Assembly: GCF_000022145.1 (NCBI RefSeq)
Contig: NC_011891.1
Coordinates: forward strand, 2,182,001-2,246,000
Source: Anaeromyxobacter dehalogenans 2CP-1
GTDB lineage: Bacteria; Myxococcota; Myxococcia; Myxococcales; Anaeromyxobacteraceae
Direction of reading: 5' to 3'
DNA: 64,000 nt
Shown here one piece after another: positions 18,918-28,060 of the stretch; positions within the stretch are counted from its first letter, which is position 1, and each line of letters opens with the position of its first letter. The position numbers were made by a program, and so were the translations under genes. The notes below the pieces were generated by a model. That model was given only the letters and a program-made list of their open reading frames with translations. It made no database searches and was not told the DNA's origin.

Positions 18918-19822
18918 GCCTGCGGCGCGCCGAAGATCGCGTCGCGCGCCGCCTCGGCCAGGGTGACCACCGCCGGGTGGCGCAGCCGGCGCTCCACGGT
19001 GATCGCGTGGTAGGCCTCGCGCACGTCCTCGGCCCGCCCGATCACGCCCACCTCGAGCTGCGAGCGGATGTCGTCCTCCAGCACGCGCGGGGCGGCGAAC
19101 ACGCCCAGCCCGCGCGCGCCGAACGCCTGCATGAGCGCGCTGTCGTCGAACTCGCCCGCGACCACCGGGCGCACGCCGGTGCGCTCGAGCCAGGTGTCGA
19201 GCCCGCGCCGGAGCGCGGTGCCCTCCGACGGCAGGAGCATGGGCGCGGCCTGGAGCGACCGCGGGAAGCCCTTCTTGAGATGCGCGAGCGGCCGCGCCGC
19301 CAGGAACGAGGTCCCGCAGTCGCCGAGCCGGTGGCTGAACGCCTTCACCTTCACGTCCTCCGGCGCGGGGACGTCGGCGATGACGACGTCGAGCTCGTGC
19401 AGCGCCAGCGCCGCGAGCAGCTGCGGCAGCGGGCCCTCGCGGCAGACCAGCGTCAGGTCCGGGTGCGCGTCCACCGCCGGCTGCAGCAGCAGCGCGGCCA
19501 TGCGCTTCGGGATCACGTCGGCCACGCCGACCACCAGGCGAAGCCGCTGGCCGGTGGGGAGGCCCTTCACCGCCCGCTGCAGCTCGCGCCCGGTCCGGAA
19601 GATGTCGTCCGCGTAGCGGAGCACGGTCCGTCCCACGTCGGTGAGGACGAGCCGCCGCCCCTGCCGCTCCAGGAGCTTCACCCCGAGGTTCGCCTCCAGC
19701 GTCTTGAGCTGGTTCGAGATGGTGGGCTGCGCGAGCCGCAGCTCCTCGCTGGCGCGCGCGATGCTGCCGGCGCGGGCCACCGTCCAGAAGTAGAAGAGGT
19801 GATGGTAGTTCAGCCATTCCAT
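18914..19822 (-). CDS. nhaR: LysR-family transcriptional activator, NhaR-like
   Basis: 302 residues. The N-terminal winged helix-turn-helix (NYHHLFYFWTVARAGSIARAS, TISNQLKTLE) and several effector-domain stretches resemble E. coli NhaR closely from memory: GVADVIPKR, GEFDDSALMQAFGA and AYHAITVERRLRHPAV. NhaR activates nhaA (Na+/H+ antiport) in response to sodium and alkaline pH. Here no antiporter is adjacent; instead the gene diverges from a TerC/Alx membrane protein with 69 bases between the starts, so the likely target has changed. Its stop lies within the second copy of the 28-bp repeat. Confidence 0.85.
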   Translation of the reverse strand: MEWLNYHHLFYFWTVARAGSIARASEELRLAQPTISNQLKTLEANLGVKLLERQGRRLVLTDVGRTVLRYADDIFRTGRELQRAVKGLPTGQRLRLVVGVADVIPKRMAALLLQPAVDAHPDLTLVCREGPLPQLLAALALHELDVVIADVPAPEDVKVKAFSHRLGDCGTSFLAARPLAHLKKGFPRSLQAAPMLLPSEGTALRRGLDTWLERTGVRPVVAGEFDDSALMQAFGARGLGVFAAPRVLEDDIRSQLEVGVIGRAEDVREAYHAITVERRLRHPAVVTLAEAARDAIFGAPQA

Positions 19823-19891
19823 GGAGAAAATCTAACCCGGATCCAGAATTCCCCGGCGCGAACCCGCCGGAAGGTCTAAAAAGGCCGCCTC

Positions 19892-20854
19892 ATGCACCCT
19901 CCCGCCCTCGCGCTCGAGACCGTCGGAAACCCCTGGCTCTGGCTCGGCTTCCTGGTCCTGGTGCTCGTCCTGCTGGCGCTCGACCTGGGCGTGTTCCACC
20001 GGCGCGACGAGGTGATCCGCGCGCGCGAGGCGCTGGGCTGGACCGCGGTGTGGGCGTCGCTGGCGGCGGCGTTCGCCGGGTTGGTGTGGTGGCGCTTCGG
20101 GGCGAACAAGGCCATCGAGTTCGTCACCGGCTACCTCATCGAGCAGTCGCTCTCGGTGGACAACCTGTTCGTCTTCGTGCTCGTGTTCGCGTCGTTCGCG
20201 ATCCCGCCGAAGCTGCAGCACCGCGTGCTGTTCTGGGGCATCACCACCGCGTTCTTCCTGCGCCTGGTGATGATCGTGGGCGGCACCGCGCTGCTCTCGC
20301 GCTTCCACTGGCTCATCTACGTGTTCGGCGGCTTCCTGGTGGTGACCGGGATCCGCATCTTCTTCCACGAGGAGCAGGAGCATCACCCGGAGAAGAGCGT
20401 CGCGTTCCGCGTGCTGCGCCGGCTGGTCCCGTCCACCAGCCGCATGGAGGGGCACCACTTCTTCCTGGTGGAGAACGGGCGCCGGCTGGCGACGCCGCTG
20501 TTCCTGGCGCTGTGCATGATCGAGATCTCCGACGTCGTGTTCGCGCTCGACTCGGTGCCGGCGATCTTCGGCATCACGCTCGACCCGTTCATCGTCTTCA
20601 CCTCGAACATCTTCGCCATCATGGGCCTGCGCTCGCTCTACTTCGCGGTGGCGCAGCTGCTGCGCCGCTTCGAGTACCTGAAGGCCGGCCTCGCCCTGGT
20701 GCTCGTGTTCATCGGCCTGAAGATGGTCGCGTCGAGCTGGGTGCACGTGAACGCGTTCGCGTCGCTCGGGGTGGTGGTGACGCTGCTCGGCGGCGCGATG
20801 GCGTACTCGCTGTGGCGCACGCGCCGCGAGGCGACCGGATCGCCGGAGGCGTAG
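19892..20854 (+). CDS. TerC/Alx-family integral membrane protein
   Basis: 320 residues with about eight to nine membrane helices. The family's acidic membrane motifs are present: EQSLSVDNLFVF in helix 3 and EISDVVFALDSVPA in helix 6, plus a His-rich loop (HEEQEHHPEKS). TerC/Alx proteins are linked to metal (manganese) export, tellurite resistance and alkaline response. It diverges from the NhaR-like gene. No yybP-type riboswitch can be recognised in the 69-base gap, although many alx genes carry one. Confidence 0.9.
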   Translation: MHPPALALETVGNPWLWLGFLVLVLVLLALDLGVFHRRDEVIRAREALGWTAVWASLAAAFAGLVWWRFGANKAIEFVTGYLIEQSLSVDNLFVFVLVFASFAIPPKLQHRVLFWGITTAFFLRLVMIVGGTALLSRFHWLIYVFGGFLVVTGIRIFFHEEQEHHPEKSVAFRVLRRLVPSTSRMEGHHFFLVENGRRLATPLFLALCMIEISDVVFALDSVPAIFGITLDPFIVFTSNIFAIMGLRSLYFAVAQLLRRFEYLKAGLALVLVFIGLKMVASSWVHVNAFASLGVVVTLLGGAMAYSLWRTRREATGSPEA

Positions 20855-20878
20855 CGACGTCGCGGCGCCGGCGCGCCC

Positions 20879-21499
20879 TCACCGCGCCGGGGGCGCGTCG
20901 CGCAGCGTCCGGAACGTCACGGACCAGCGCTCGGCGGGCACCGGCGGGATGGCGTGCTGCCACCGCCAGCGCGCCGCGCCGGCGAGGAGGTAGGCCGAGC
21001 CGGGCTCGAGCAGCACCTCGAGCGCCCGGCCGCCCGGGCCGCCCTCGCGCATCCGGAAGCGCGCCGGCGCGCCGAGCGACACGCCCACCACCTGCCCGAA
21101 CGCCGGCGCGTCGCGGTGCCAGCCGATCCCGGCGCCGGGCGGATAGCGGGTCACCAGCGCCTCCGCGAGCGCAGCGGGCGCCACGCCGGCCAGCGCCGCC
21201 GCGCGCCGGCGCAGCGGCTCGAGCGCCGCCGGAAACGGCGGGCCGGGCTGCACCGCGCGGGCATCGTACGCGTAGGCACGGCCGAAGTGGGCCACCCGCC
21301 GCCGCGCGATCACCCCGTGCATCCGGACCTCGCCGAGCTCCAGGCGGGCGAGCGCGGCCAGGAGCGCCTGCTGCTCCGCCGCGGGGAGCAGCGCGCGCCA
21401 CAGCCGCATGCCCGGCGGCAACGCCGGGACGGGCGAGGGGACCAGCTCGAGCTGCACGCGGGAGAGGTTAACGCGCCCGGCCGCGCCGCTCACGCCCAC
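20879..21499 (-). CDS. AlkB-like 2-oxoglutarate/Fe(II) dioxygenase
   Basis: 206 residues from a GTG that overlaps the stop of hemF by 10 bases; a second GTG 42 bases further in is equally possible and neither has a clear ribosome site. Iron ligands His128 and Asp130 (WHRDAP), His182 (WQHAIPP) and 2OG-binding Arg191/Arg197 (RWSVTFR) are all present. The family repairs alkylated bases or demethylates other substrates. The substrate is uncertain. Probably cotranscribed with hemF. Confidence 0.85.
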   Translation of the reverse strand: MGVSGAAGRVNLSRVQLELVPSPVPALPPGMRLWRALLPAAEQQALLAALARLELGEVRMHGVIARRRVAHFGRAYAYDARAVQPGPPFPAALEPLRRRAAALAGVAPAALAEALVTRYPPGAGIGWHRDAPAFGQVVGVSLGAPARFRMREGGPGGRALEVLLEPGSAYLLAGAARWRWQHAIPPVPAERWSVTFRTLRDAPPAR

Positions 21500-22398
21500 T
21501 CGCGCGGCGCGCGCAGCACGTCGAGGAGCGCCGCCTCGCGGCTGCCGGGCGCCGGCCGGTGGTCGTAGACCCAGCGCACCCGCGGCGGCAGCGACATCAG
21601 GATCGACTCGGTGCGGCCGGAGGTCTCCAGCCCGAACACGGTGCCGCGGTCCCAGACCAGGTTGAACTCCACGTAGCGCCCGCGCCGGATCTCCTGCCAG
21701 CGCCGCTCCGCCTCGCCGAACGGGGTCGCGCGGCGGCGCTCCAGGATGGGCAGGTAGGCCCGCAGGAACGCCCGGCCCATCTCGCCCGCGAACGCGAGCT
21801 CGCGCTCCAGGTCGTCCCCGGCGTCCTCGTAGAAGATCCCGCCCACCCCGCGGTGCTCGCCGCGGTGGCGCAGGTAGAAGTACGCGTCCGCGGCGCGCTT
21901 GTGGCGCGCGTAGCTGCCGGGCGCGTGGCGCTCGCAGGCCTCGCGCAGCACGGCGTGGAAGTGCCGGCAGTCCTCCTCGAAGAGGTAGTAGGGGGTGAGG
22001 TCGGCGCCGCCGCCGAACCAGGCGCCCCCGCCGCGGCTCAGCAGCCGCACGTTCATGTGCGCGGTGGGGGCCATCGGGCTGGCCGGGTGGACCACCACCG
22101 ACAGCCCCGCCGCGGTGAACGCGCCGCCCTCGCCCTGCACCTTGCGCGCGAGCGCGTCGGGCAGCTCCCCGTGCACCTCCGACACGTTCACGCCCGCCTT
22201 CTCCAGCACCGCGCCGTCCTGGAGCACGCGGCTCTCGCCGCCGCCGCCCCCGGGGCGCTCCCAGGGATCCGCGGCGAAGCGGGCGGCGCCGTCGGCGCGC
22301 TCCAGCGCGGCGCAGATCTCCTCCTGCAGCGCGCGGACGGTCTCGGCCATGCCCGCGCGCAGGCGGGCGAGCAGCTCGGGGGACGCGGGCGTGGGCAC
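21490..22398 (-). CDS. hemF: Oxygen-dependent coproporphyrinogen III oxidase
   Basis: 302 residues, full length, from a GTG with AAGGG upstream. The HemF signature regions are present: GVNVSEVHGELP, the AHMNVR strand, WFGGGADLTPYY, a FHAVLREACERH helix, RGVGGIFYED and EFNLVWDRGTVFGL. It converts coproporphyrinogen III to protoporphyrinogen IX with O2 in the cytoplasm. The oxygen-dependent enzyme shows the haem pathway can run under air, which matters for an organism with this many c-type cytochromes. Upstream sits a small membrane protein gene on the same strand. Confidence 0.96.
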   Translation of the reverse strand: MPTPASPELLARLRAGMAETVRALQEEICAALERADGAARFAADPWERPGGGGGESRVLQDGAVLEKAGVNVSEVHGELPDALARKVQGEGGAFTAAGLSVVVHPASPMAPTAHMNVRLLSRGGGAWFGGGADLTPYYLFEEDCRHFHAVLREACERHAPGSYARHKRAADAYFYLRHRGEHRGVGGIFYEDAGDDLERELAFAGEMGRAFLRAYLPILERRRATPFGEAERRWQEIRRGRYVEFNLVWDRGTVFGLETSGRTESILMSLPPRVRWVYDHRPAPGSREAALLDVLRAPREWA

Positions 22399-22454
22399 GG
22401 CGGAACCCTTGCCGCCGGCGCGGCGCCTCCGCACCTCCCGCGCGGGGCCGCGGC

Positions 22455-22781
22455 TCAGGCGCTGGCGGCGGTCGCGCGCCGCGAGGAGTGCATGGTGCCG
22501 GGCACGAGCGCGGTGAGGAACATCGCGAGCGCCACCGCGACGTCGTTCCACCGGGCCGTGGAGGACGGCGCCCGGAGGAGCAGCGCCGCCGCGAGCAGCC
22601 AGGCGGAGAGGGCGACGCCGGCCAGGCGCACGCGCGGGCGCCACATGGCCCAGAGGGCCCCGGCGCACGCGAGCAGGCCCACCGCCGACGCGTTCGCGAA
22701 CGAGGCGGGCGCCCGCCTCCACAGGAACGCGGAGAAGAACAGCCACAGGCCGAGCATCAGCGTGAGCGTCCGGGCCGCCAT
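22455..22781 (-). CDS. Small membrane protein, SPW-repeat-like
   Basis: 108 residues starting at MAARTLTLMLGLW, with GGGAGG just upstream. Four hydrophobic segments are arranged as two similar halves, each with a pattern like GLW-x-x-x-S followed by a short loop and a Trp-Asn pair (ARWNDVAVAL) in the second. This resembles the SPW repeat family of small membrane proteins of unknown role. It lies between purU and hemF on the same strand and may be cotranscribed with either. Confidence 0.6.
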   Translation of the reverse strand: MAARTLTLMLGLWLFFSAFLWRRAPASFANASAVGLLACAGALWAMWRPRVRLAGVALSAWLLAAALLLRAPSSTARWNDVAVALAMFLTALVPGTMHSSRRATAASA

Positions 22782-22868
22782 GGCGCACCTCCCTCGCCGG
22801 AAGGTGTGACCGGCCGCGGCCCGGGGCACGGGCCGGGCGCAGCGGCCGGGCGGGCGCCTCGCCGCGCG

Positions 22869-23729
22869 TCAGCTGAACACGACGGTCTTGTTGCCGTTCA
22901 CGATGACGCGGTCCTCGCAGTGCCAGCGCACCGCGCGCGCCAGCACCCGCCGCTCCAGGTCGCGCCCGAGCCGCTTCAGGTCGTCCACCGCGTCGCGGTG
23001 CGAGACCCGGCCCACGTCCTGGTCGATGATGGGCCCGGCGTCGAGCTCGGCGGTGACGTAGTGGGCGGTGGCGCCGACGATCTTCACCCCGCGGTCGTAC
23101 GCCTGCCGGTACGGGTCGGCGCCCACGAACGCGGGGAGGAAGGAGTGATGGATGTTGATGATGCGGTTCGGCCAGCGCGCCACCAGCTCCGGCGAGACGA
23201 TCTGCATGTAGCGCGCGAGCACCACCAGGTCGGCCTTCCCCTCGAGCAGCTCCAGCATGCGGGCCTCGGCCTGCGCGCGGGTGTCGCGGCTGTTGGGCAC
23301 GTGGACGAACGGGACGCCGAACGACTCCACCGACTCGCGCAGGTCGGGGTGGTTGGAGATCACCGTGGAGACGTCCGCGTGCAGGTCGCCGCGATCCCAG
23401 TTCCACAGCAGCTCCAGGAGCGCGTGGTCGTGCTTCGAGACCAGGATCGCGACCTTCTTGCGCTGCGAGGAGAGGGTGAGCCGCCACTCCATGCCGAACG
23501 GCCTGGCGACGTCGAGGGCGAACGCGCGCTCCAGGTCCTCCACCGGGAGGTCCAGCCGGTCGGTCTGGAACTCGAGGCGGGTGAAGTAGGCGCCGCCGTT
23601 GTCCACCGAGGTGTGCTGGTCGAAGTCGAGGATGTTCGCGCCGTGGCGGTAGAGGAAGCTGGAGATGGCCGCCACGATGCCGGGGCGGTCGGGGCACTGG
23701 ACGAGGAGGATGGCGCGGGGCTGGGTCAC
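22869..23729 (-). CDS. purU: Formyltetrahydrofolate deformylase
   Basis: 286 residues from a GTG. An N-terminal ACT domain (about residues 1-80, CPDRPGIVAAISSFLYRHGANI) precedes a formyltransferase-like domain with the catalytic region INIHHSFLPAF and the AHYVTAELDAGPII stretch holding the catalytic His and Asp. It hydrolyses 10-formyl-THF to formate and THF, supplying formate to purine synthesis and balancing one-carbon units. It shares a 265-base gap with the divergent haem-motif kinase. Confidence 0.95.
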   Translation of the reverse strand: MTQPRAILLVQCPDRPGIVAAISSFLYRHGANILDFDQHTSVDNGGAYFTRLEFQTDRLDLPVEDLERAFALDVARPFGMEWRLTLSSQRKKVAILVSKHDHALLELLWNWDRGDLHADVSTVISNHPDLRESVESFGVPFVHVPNSRDTRAQAEARMLELLEGKADLVVLARYMQIVSPELVARWPNRIINIHHSFLPAFVGADPYRQAYDRGVKIVGATAHYVTAELDAGPIIDQDVGRVSHRDAVDDLKRLGRDLERRVLARAVRWHCEDRVIVNGNKTVVFS

Positions 23730-23881
23730 GGGACCCGACAGGGTAGACGGAGGCGTGCCCGGGATCAAATCCCCTGCGCGCCCGGGCGCACCCGCGGCCG
23801 GGGGCGGCGCGCCGGGGCCGCCGGCGAGGGCGCGAAGCGCCGGGGTGCGGCAGGAGCGCGCAGGCTGCGTCAATTCGCGCG

Positions 23882-23934
23882 CAATTTTGGGCCGTCGACG
23901 ATTGCGTCGGGGCGACGAAAAATTGAACAATCGT
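23882..23934. promoter_or_regulatory. AT-rich nested inverted repeats between purU and the haem-motif kinase
   Basis: Two nested 7-bp perfect dyads (23882-23888 with 23919-23925; 23898-23904 with 23928-23934) lie in the only AT-rich patch of this divergent gap. A plausible shared control site for purU and the sensor kinase. No consensus family could be named. Confidence 0.35.
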
Positions 23935-23994
23935 TGACGGACCGCAAGGCACCCGCCCTTCCTGCGGCGGTACGGGTGAGCGGCCGAGCACGCC

Positions 23995-25749
23995 GTGAGC
24001 GCATCGCCAGGAACCTCGCCCGGGATCTCCCCGGCCCCCGAGCCGCCCCCGCCGGCGGAGCCCGCGGTGCGTACCCCGGAGCCGGACCGCACACCGGAGG
24101 AGGACCGCGCGCTGCAGCGCCTCGCCAGGGCCATCGCGCCCGCGTCGCTCGGCGCGCTCGGCCTGGAGATCCCCTGGCAGCAGCGGCTCTCCACCAAGCT
24201 GTTCGCCATGATCGGCGCGGTGGCGCTCGGCACCGTGGGCCTGTTCTTCCTGGCGGAGATCGCGGTGCAGCGCCACCTGCTCGGCCAGGTGGTGCAGGAG
24301 TCCGACCTCCTCAGCCAGACCGTCCGCAACGCGCTCCACCGCGCCATGCTCCAGGACCGCCGCGGCGACGCCTACCTCATCATGCAGGACGTGGCGCGGC
24401 AGGGAGGCATCGAGCGCGTCCGCATGATGGACGCGAGCGGGCGCGTCACCTTCTCCACCGTGCCGGAGGAGGTGGGCCGGATGGTGGACCGCGACGCGGA
24501 GGCCTGCTCCGGCTGCCACGCGGCCGGCCAGCCGCTGCGCAAGCTCGAGCTGGAGGAGCGGAGCCGCGTCTTCCGCGCGGGCGACCACCGCGTGCTGGGG
24601 ATCATGACCCCGGTCTACAACGAGGCGTCCTGCTCGACCGGCGCCTGCCACGCGCACCCGGCCACGAAGGAGGTCCTGGGCGTCATCGACCTGGACGTCT
24701 CGCTGGCGCGCCTCGACGCGCAGACCCACACGTTCCGCTGGCGCACGCTGGCGGCCGCCGCGCTCGCCTCGGGCCTGCTCGGGCTGTTCGCCTGGCTGTT
24801 CACGCGCCACCACCTGATGCGGCCGGTGGCCGCGCTGGTGCAGGCCACCCGGCGCGTGGCGCGCGAGCAGCTGGAGCTCGAGGTGCCGGTCACCTGGAAC
24901 GGCGAGCTGGGCCTGCTGGCCGCCTCCTTCAACGACATGACGCGCTCGCTGCGCTCGGCGCGCCGGGACCTCGACGCGCTCATGTCGAGCCTCGAGCAGC
25001 AGGTGCAGGAGCGGACCGCCGCGCTCCGGGCCGCGCAGGACCAGCTGGTCCGGTCGGAGAAGCTCTCCTCGCTGGGCAAGCTGTCCGCGTCCATCGCGCA
25101 CGAGATCAACAACCCGCTCGCGGGGATCCTCACCTTCGCGAAGCTCATCGTCCGCACGCTGGACCAGGGCGTGCCCGACGACGCGACGCGCAAGACGCTC
25201 GTGAAGCACCTGCTCCTCGTCCAGCGCGAGACCGAGCGGTGCAGCGCCATCGTGCGCAACCTGCTCGACTTCGCGCGCGAGCGGCCGCTCACGCTCAAGG
25301 ACGTGGACCTGGACGCGGTGGTCGAGGAGGGCCTCCAGCTCCTCTCCAACCAGATCAACATCCAGAACGTGACGCTGGAGAAGCGGCTCGTGCCGCTGCC
25401 GCCGGTGGAGGGCGACTTCGGGCAGCTCCGGCAGGCGTGCGTGAACGTGATCATGAACGCCTGCGAGGCGATGGCGCGCGGCGGGAAGCTGACGGTCGAG
25501 TCGTCGGCGTCGGCGGGCGGCGGCTGGGTGGAGATCGCGTTCACCGACACCGGCCCGGGCATCCCGCCCGACCACCTGTCCAAGATCTTCGACCCGTTCT
25601 TCACCACCAAGGAGCGCGGCACCGGGCTCGGGCTGTCGGTGGTGTACGGCATCGTCGAGCGGCACCACGGGAAGATCGAGATCCAGAGCGAGGTGGGGAA
25701 GGGGACGCGCATCGCCATCCGGCTGCCGCCCCGGAGGGCGGCGGAGTGA
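23995..25749 (+). CDS. Membrane sensor histidine kinase with periplasmic haem-binding motifs
   Basis: 584 residues, GTG start with a Pro-rich cytoplasmic head. Two membrane helices (about 67-90 and 251-270) enclose a periplasmic sensor domain containing CSGCH (171-175) and CSTGACH (213-219), a CX2CH and a CX4CH motif that could hold c-type haem. After a HAMP-like linker and coiled coil come a HisKA box (IAHEINNP, His369) and a complete HATPase domain (NACEA, DTGPGIP, FTTKERGTGLGL). Predicted to sense redox state or a gas through haem and to phosphorylate the NtrC-type regulator two genes downstream. The archaemetzincin gene lies between them. Confidence 0.9.
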   Translation: MSASPGTSPGISPAPEPPPPAEPAVRTPEPDRTPEEDRALQRLARAIAPASLGALGLEIPWQQRLSTKLFAMIGAVALGTVGLFFLAEIAVQRHLLGQVVQESDLLSQTVRNALHRAMLQDRRGDAYLIMQDVARQGGIERVRMMDASGRVTFSTVPEEVGRMVDRDAEACSGCHAAGQPLRKLELEERSRVFRAGDHRVLGIMTPVYNEASCSTGACHAHPATKEVLGVIDLDVSLARLDAQTHTFRWRTLAAAALASGLLGLFAWLFTRHHLMRPVAALVQATRRVAREQLELEVPVTWNGELGLLAASFNDMTRSLRSARRDLDALMSSLEQQVQERTAALRAAQDQLVRSEKLSSLGKLSASIAHEINNPLAGILTFAKLIVRTLDQGVPDDATRKTLVKHLLLVQRETERCSAIVRNLLDFARERPLTLKDVDLDAVVEEGLQLLSNQINIQNVTLEKRLVPLPPVEGDFGQLRQACVNVIMNACEAMARGGKLTVESSASAGGGWVEIAFTDTGPGIPPDHLSKIFDPFFTTKERGTGLGLSVVYGIVERHHGKIEIQSEVGKGTRIAIRLPPRRAAE

Positions 25750-25820
25750 TGCGCGGCGGCGGGCGGACCAGGGCGGGTTCCGGGGGCGCGCGTCGGCGGC
25801 GCGCCCAGGGCATCGAATGA

Positions 25821-26363
25821 ATGGACCCGATCTTCATCTGGTGGATCGGCGAGGCGGCGCCCGACCGGGCGCTGCTGGACCACGCCGCGCTGCACCTGGC
25901 CCGCGCCTTCGGGCGCCCGGTGCAGGAGTGGACCTCGCCGGAGCGCCCGCGCCACGCCTACGACCCGAAGCGCAAGCAGCACCTCTCCGGCGCGATCCTG
26001 AAATGGCTGCTGGAGGCGGGGCCGGGCGCCGGGAAGGTGCTCGGGGTGACCGACCGCGACCTGTTCATCCCCATCCTCACCTACGTGTTCGGGGAGGGGC
26101 AGCTCGGGGGCGGCGCGGCGGTCGTCTCCACCGCGCGGCTGCTGGAGGACGTCGAGCTGATCGGGCCGCAGCTGCTGCTGGAGCGGCTCGCCAAGGAGGC
26201 GGTGCACGAGGTCGGGCACGCGTTCGGCCTGCTGCACTGCGCGACGCCGGTGTGCGTGATGGCGCGCTCGTCGGGCGTTCGCAACGTGGACGAGAAGATG
26301 CCGGAGCTCTGCTCCGAGTGCCGACGCAGGCTCGAGGAGCTGCAGGCCGGAGGTCCCAGGTGA
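25821..26363 (+). CDS. amzA: Archaemetzincin (AmzA-like zinc metalloprotease)
   Basis: 180 residues. The archaemetzincin signature is complete: HEVGHAFGLLH (His129, Glu130, His133, His139) followed by Cys140, CVM at 145-147, and CSEC (164-167), the four-Cys second zinc site of the family. No signal peptide is visible, so it is probably cytoplasmic. Family members are small metallopeptidases of unclear physiological substrate, widespread in archaea and patchy in bacteria. Its stop overlaps the start of the downstream regulator (TGATG), placing it inside a two-component operon, which is unusual. Confidence 0.92.
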   Translation: MDPIFIWWIGEAAPDRALLDHAALHLARAFGRPVQEWTSPERPRHAYDPKRKQHLSGAILKWLLEAGPGAGKVLGVTDRDLFIPILTYVFGEGQLGGGAAVVSTARLLEDVELIGPQLLLERLAKEAVHEVGHAFGLLHCATPVCVMARSSGVRNVDEKMPELCSECRRRLEELQAGGPR

Positions 26364-27757
26364 TGTCCAACGAGAGAACGCGCATCCTGGTGGTGGACGA
26401 CGAGGAGATCGTCCGCGAGTCGCTGGGCGGCTGGCTCGAGAAGGACGGCTACTCCGTCCACGTGGCGGCGGACGGGTTCGCCGCGGTCGAGAAGCTCAAG
26501 GGGGAGCGCTGGTCGATCCTCATCGTCGACCTGAAGATGCCGGGGATGGACGGCCTGCAGGTGCTGGAGGAGGCGAAGAAGCTCCTGCCCGAGCTGGCGG
26601 TCGTGATCATGACCGCCTACGCCACGGTGGACACCGCGGTCGCGGCCATGAAGCTGGGCGCCTACGACTACCTCGTGAAGCCGTTCGATCCCGAGGAGCT
26701 GTCGCTGATGATGCAGAAGATCGTCTCCCAGCAGACGCTGGTGCGGGAGAACGCGGTCCTGCGCCAGGCGCTGAAGCGCGAGTACAAGTTCCGCGACCTG
26801 CTCTCGAAGAGCCCGGCCATGCAGTCGGTGTTCGAGCTGGCGCGCACCGCGGCCCGCTCCAACTCCACCATCCTGGTGCTGGGCGAGTCCGGCAGCGGCA
26901 AGGAGGTCCTGGCGCGCGCCATCCACCAGGAGAGCCCGCGGGCGGAGGGGCCGTTCGTGGCGGTCTCCTGCGCCGCGCTCACCGAGAGCCTGCTCGAGTC
27001 CGAGCTGTTCGGGCACGAGAAGGGCGCGTTCACCGGCGCGATCGCCCGCCGCAAGGGCAAGTTCGAGGCCGCCCACGGCGGCACGCTGTTCCTCGACGAG
27101 GTGGGCGACATCGGGCCCAAGCTGCAGCTCGACCTGCTGCGGGTGCTGGAGGAGCGGCGCTTCCACCGCATCGGCGGCAACGAGAGCGTCGACGTGGACG
27201 TCCGGATCATCGCCGCCACGAACCGCGACCTGAAGCGCGCGGTGGCGGAGGGGAAGTTCCGCGAGGACCTGTTCTACCGGCTCAACGTCATCCCCATCCT
27301 CATCCCCCCGCTGCGGGACCGGCGCGAGGACGTCCCGCTCCTGGTGGAGAGCTTCGTGGAGCGGCTGTCGGTGGAGATGAAGAAGCGGATCGACGGCGTC
27401 TCCTCCGAGGCGATGAGCGCGCTCATGGCGCACGACTGGCCCGGCAACGTGCGCGAGCTCCGGAACATCCTGGAGCGGGGCGCGGTGGTCTGCACCGGCC
27501 CGGTGATCCAGATCGCCGACCTGGGCCTCCCCGGGAAGCCGGAGACCGCGCCGCGGCCCGGCACGCTCGCCTCGCTGGAGGAGGTGGAGCGGCGCCACGT
27601 CTCGGCGGTCCTGGCGCACACCGGCGGCAACGTGAGCCAGTCGGCGCGCATCCTCGGCATCGACCGGGTCACCCTCTACAACAAGATGCGCAAGTGGGGG
27701 CTGCGCCGGGACGGCGAGGACGAGCCGTCCCGCGACGGCGAGACCGGCGCGCGCTGA
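26363..27757 (+). CDS. NtrC-family sigma-54-dependent response regulator
   Basis: 464 residues in three domains: receiver (about 7-120, phosphoacceptor Asp56), AAA+ (about 148-385; Walker A GESGSGKE 174-181, intact GAFTGA 221-226, Walker B LFLDEVGD) and a Fis-type helix-turn-helix at the C-terminus (SQSARILGIDRVTLYNKM). It should be activated by the haem-motif kinase upstream and drive a -24/-12 promoter. Such a promoter, with dyad sites, lies 404 bases downstream in front of the HybA/HybB operon. Start at the ATG overlapping the amzA stop; a GTG one codon upstream is possible. Confidence 0.95.
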   Translation: MSNERTRILVVDDEEIVRESLGGWLEKDGYSVHVAADGFAAVEKLKGERWSILIVDLKMPGMDGLQVLEEAKKLLPELAVVIMTAYATVDTAVAAMKLGAYDYLVKPFDPEELSLMMQKIVSQQTLVRENAVLRQALKREYKFRDLLSKSPAMQSVFELARTAARSNSTILVLGESGSGKEVLARAIHQESPRAEGPFVAVSCAALTESLLESELFGHEKGAFTGAIARRKGKFEAAHGGTLFLDEVGDIGPKLQLDLLRVLEERRFHRIGGNESVDVDVRIIAATNRDLKRAVAEGKFREDLFYRLNVIPILIPPLRDRREDVPLLVESFVERLSVEMKKRIDGVSSEAMSALMAHDWPGNVRELRNILERGAVVCTGPVIQIADLGLPGKPETAPRPGTLASLEEVERRHVSAVLAHTGGNVSQSARILGIDRVTLYNKMRKWGLRRDGEDEPSRDGETGAR

Positions 27758-27945
27758 CCGGCGCGCCGGCCCGCGCCCCCGCGCGCACGCGCCACCCCCG
27801 CCGCTGCCCCGCCGGACCGCCCGCGCCCCCGCGCACGGCGGCGCGACGCCGCGTCCGCGCAGGGTGAAGTCACGATTGGTGAAGCGCCCGCGCGATCCTG
27901 CCGCGCCCCCGCGCCCGCCGCGCACCGGCTGCGACCGGCTGCCAC

Positions 27946-28060
27946 GTCGAGTTCCTCCGCACCGTCGAGGTTCTCTCCACCGGGGCCGCCGGCACCGCAA
28001 GCCCGCGTGATCACGAGCGGTCGCACCCCGTCCCGGTGGAGGGGCGCTGAGGAACTCGAC
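27946..28060. promoter_or_regulatory. Putative enhancer sites (dyad repeats) for an NtrC-type activator
   Basis: GTCGAGTTCCTC at 27946-27957 recurs as its exact reverse complement at 28049-28060, with a related copy GTCGAGGTTCTC at 27964-27975. CTCCACCGG-type arms also lie inside the interval (27974-27982 against 28034-28042). The sites are about 100-215 bases upstream of the -24/-12 element, the usual distance for sigma-54 activator binding. The remainder of the 447-base gap is GC-rich with no gene. Confidence 0.6.
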
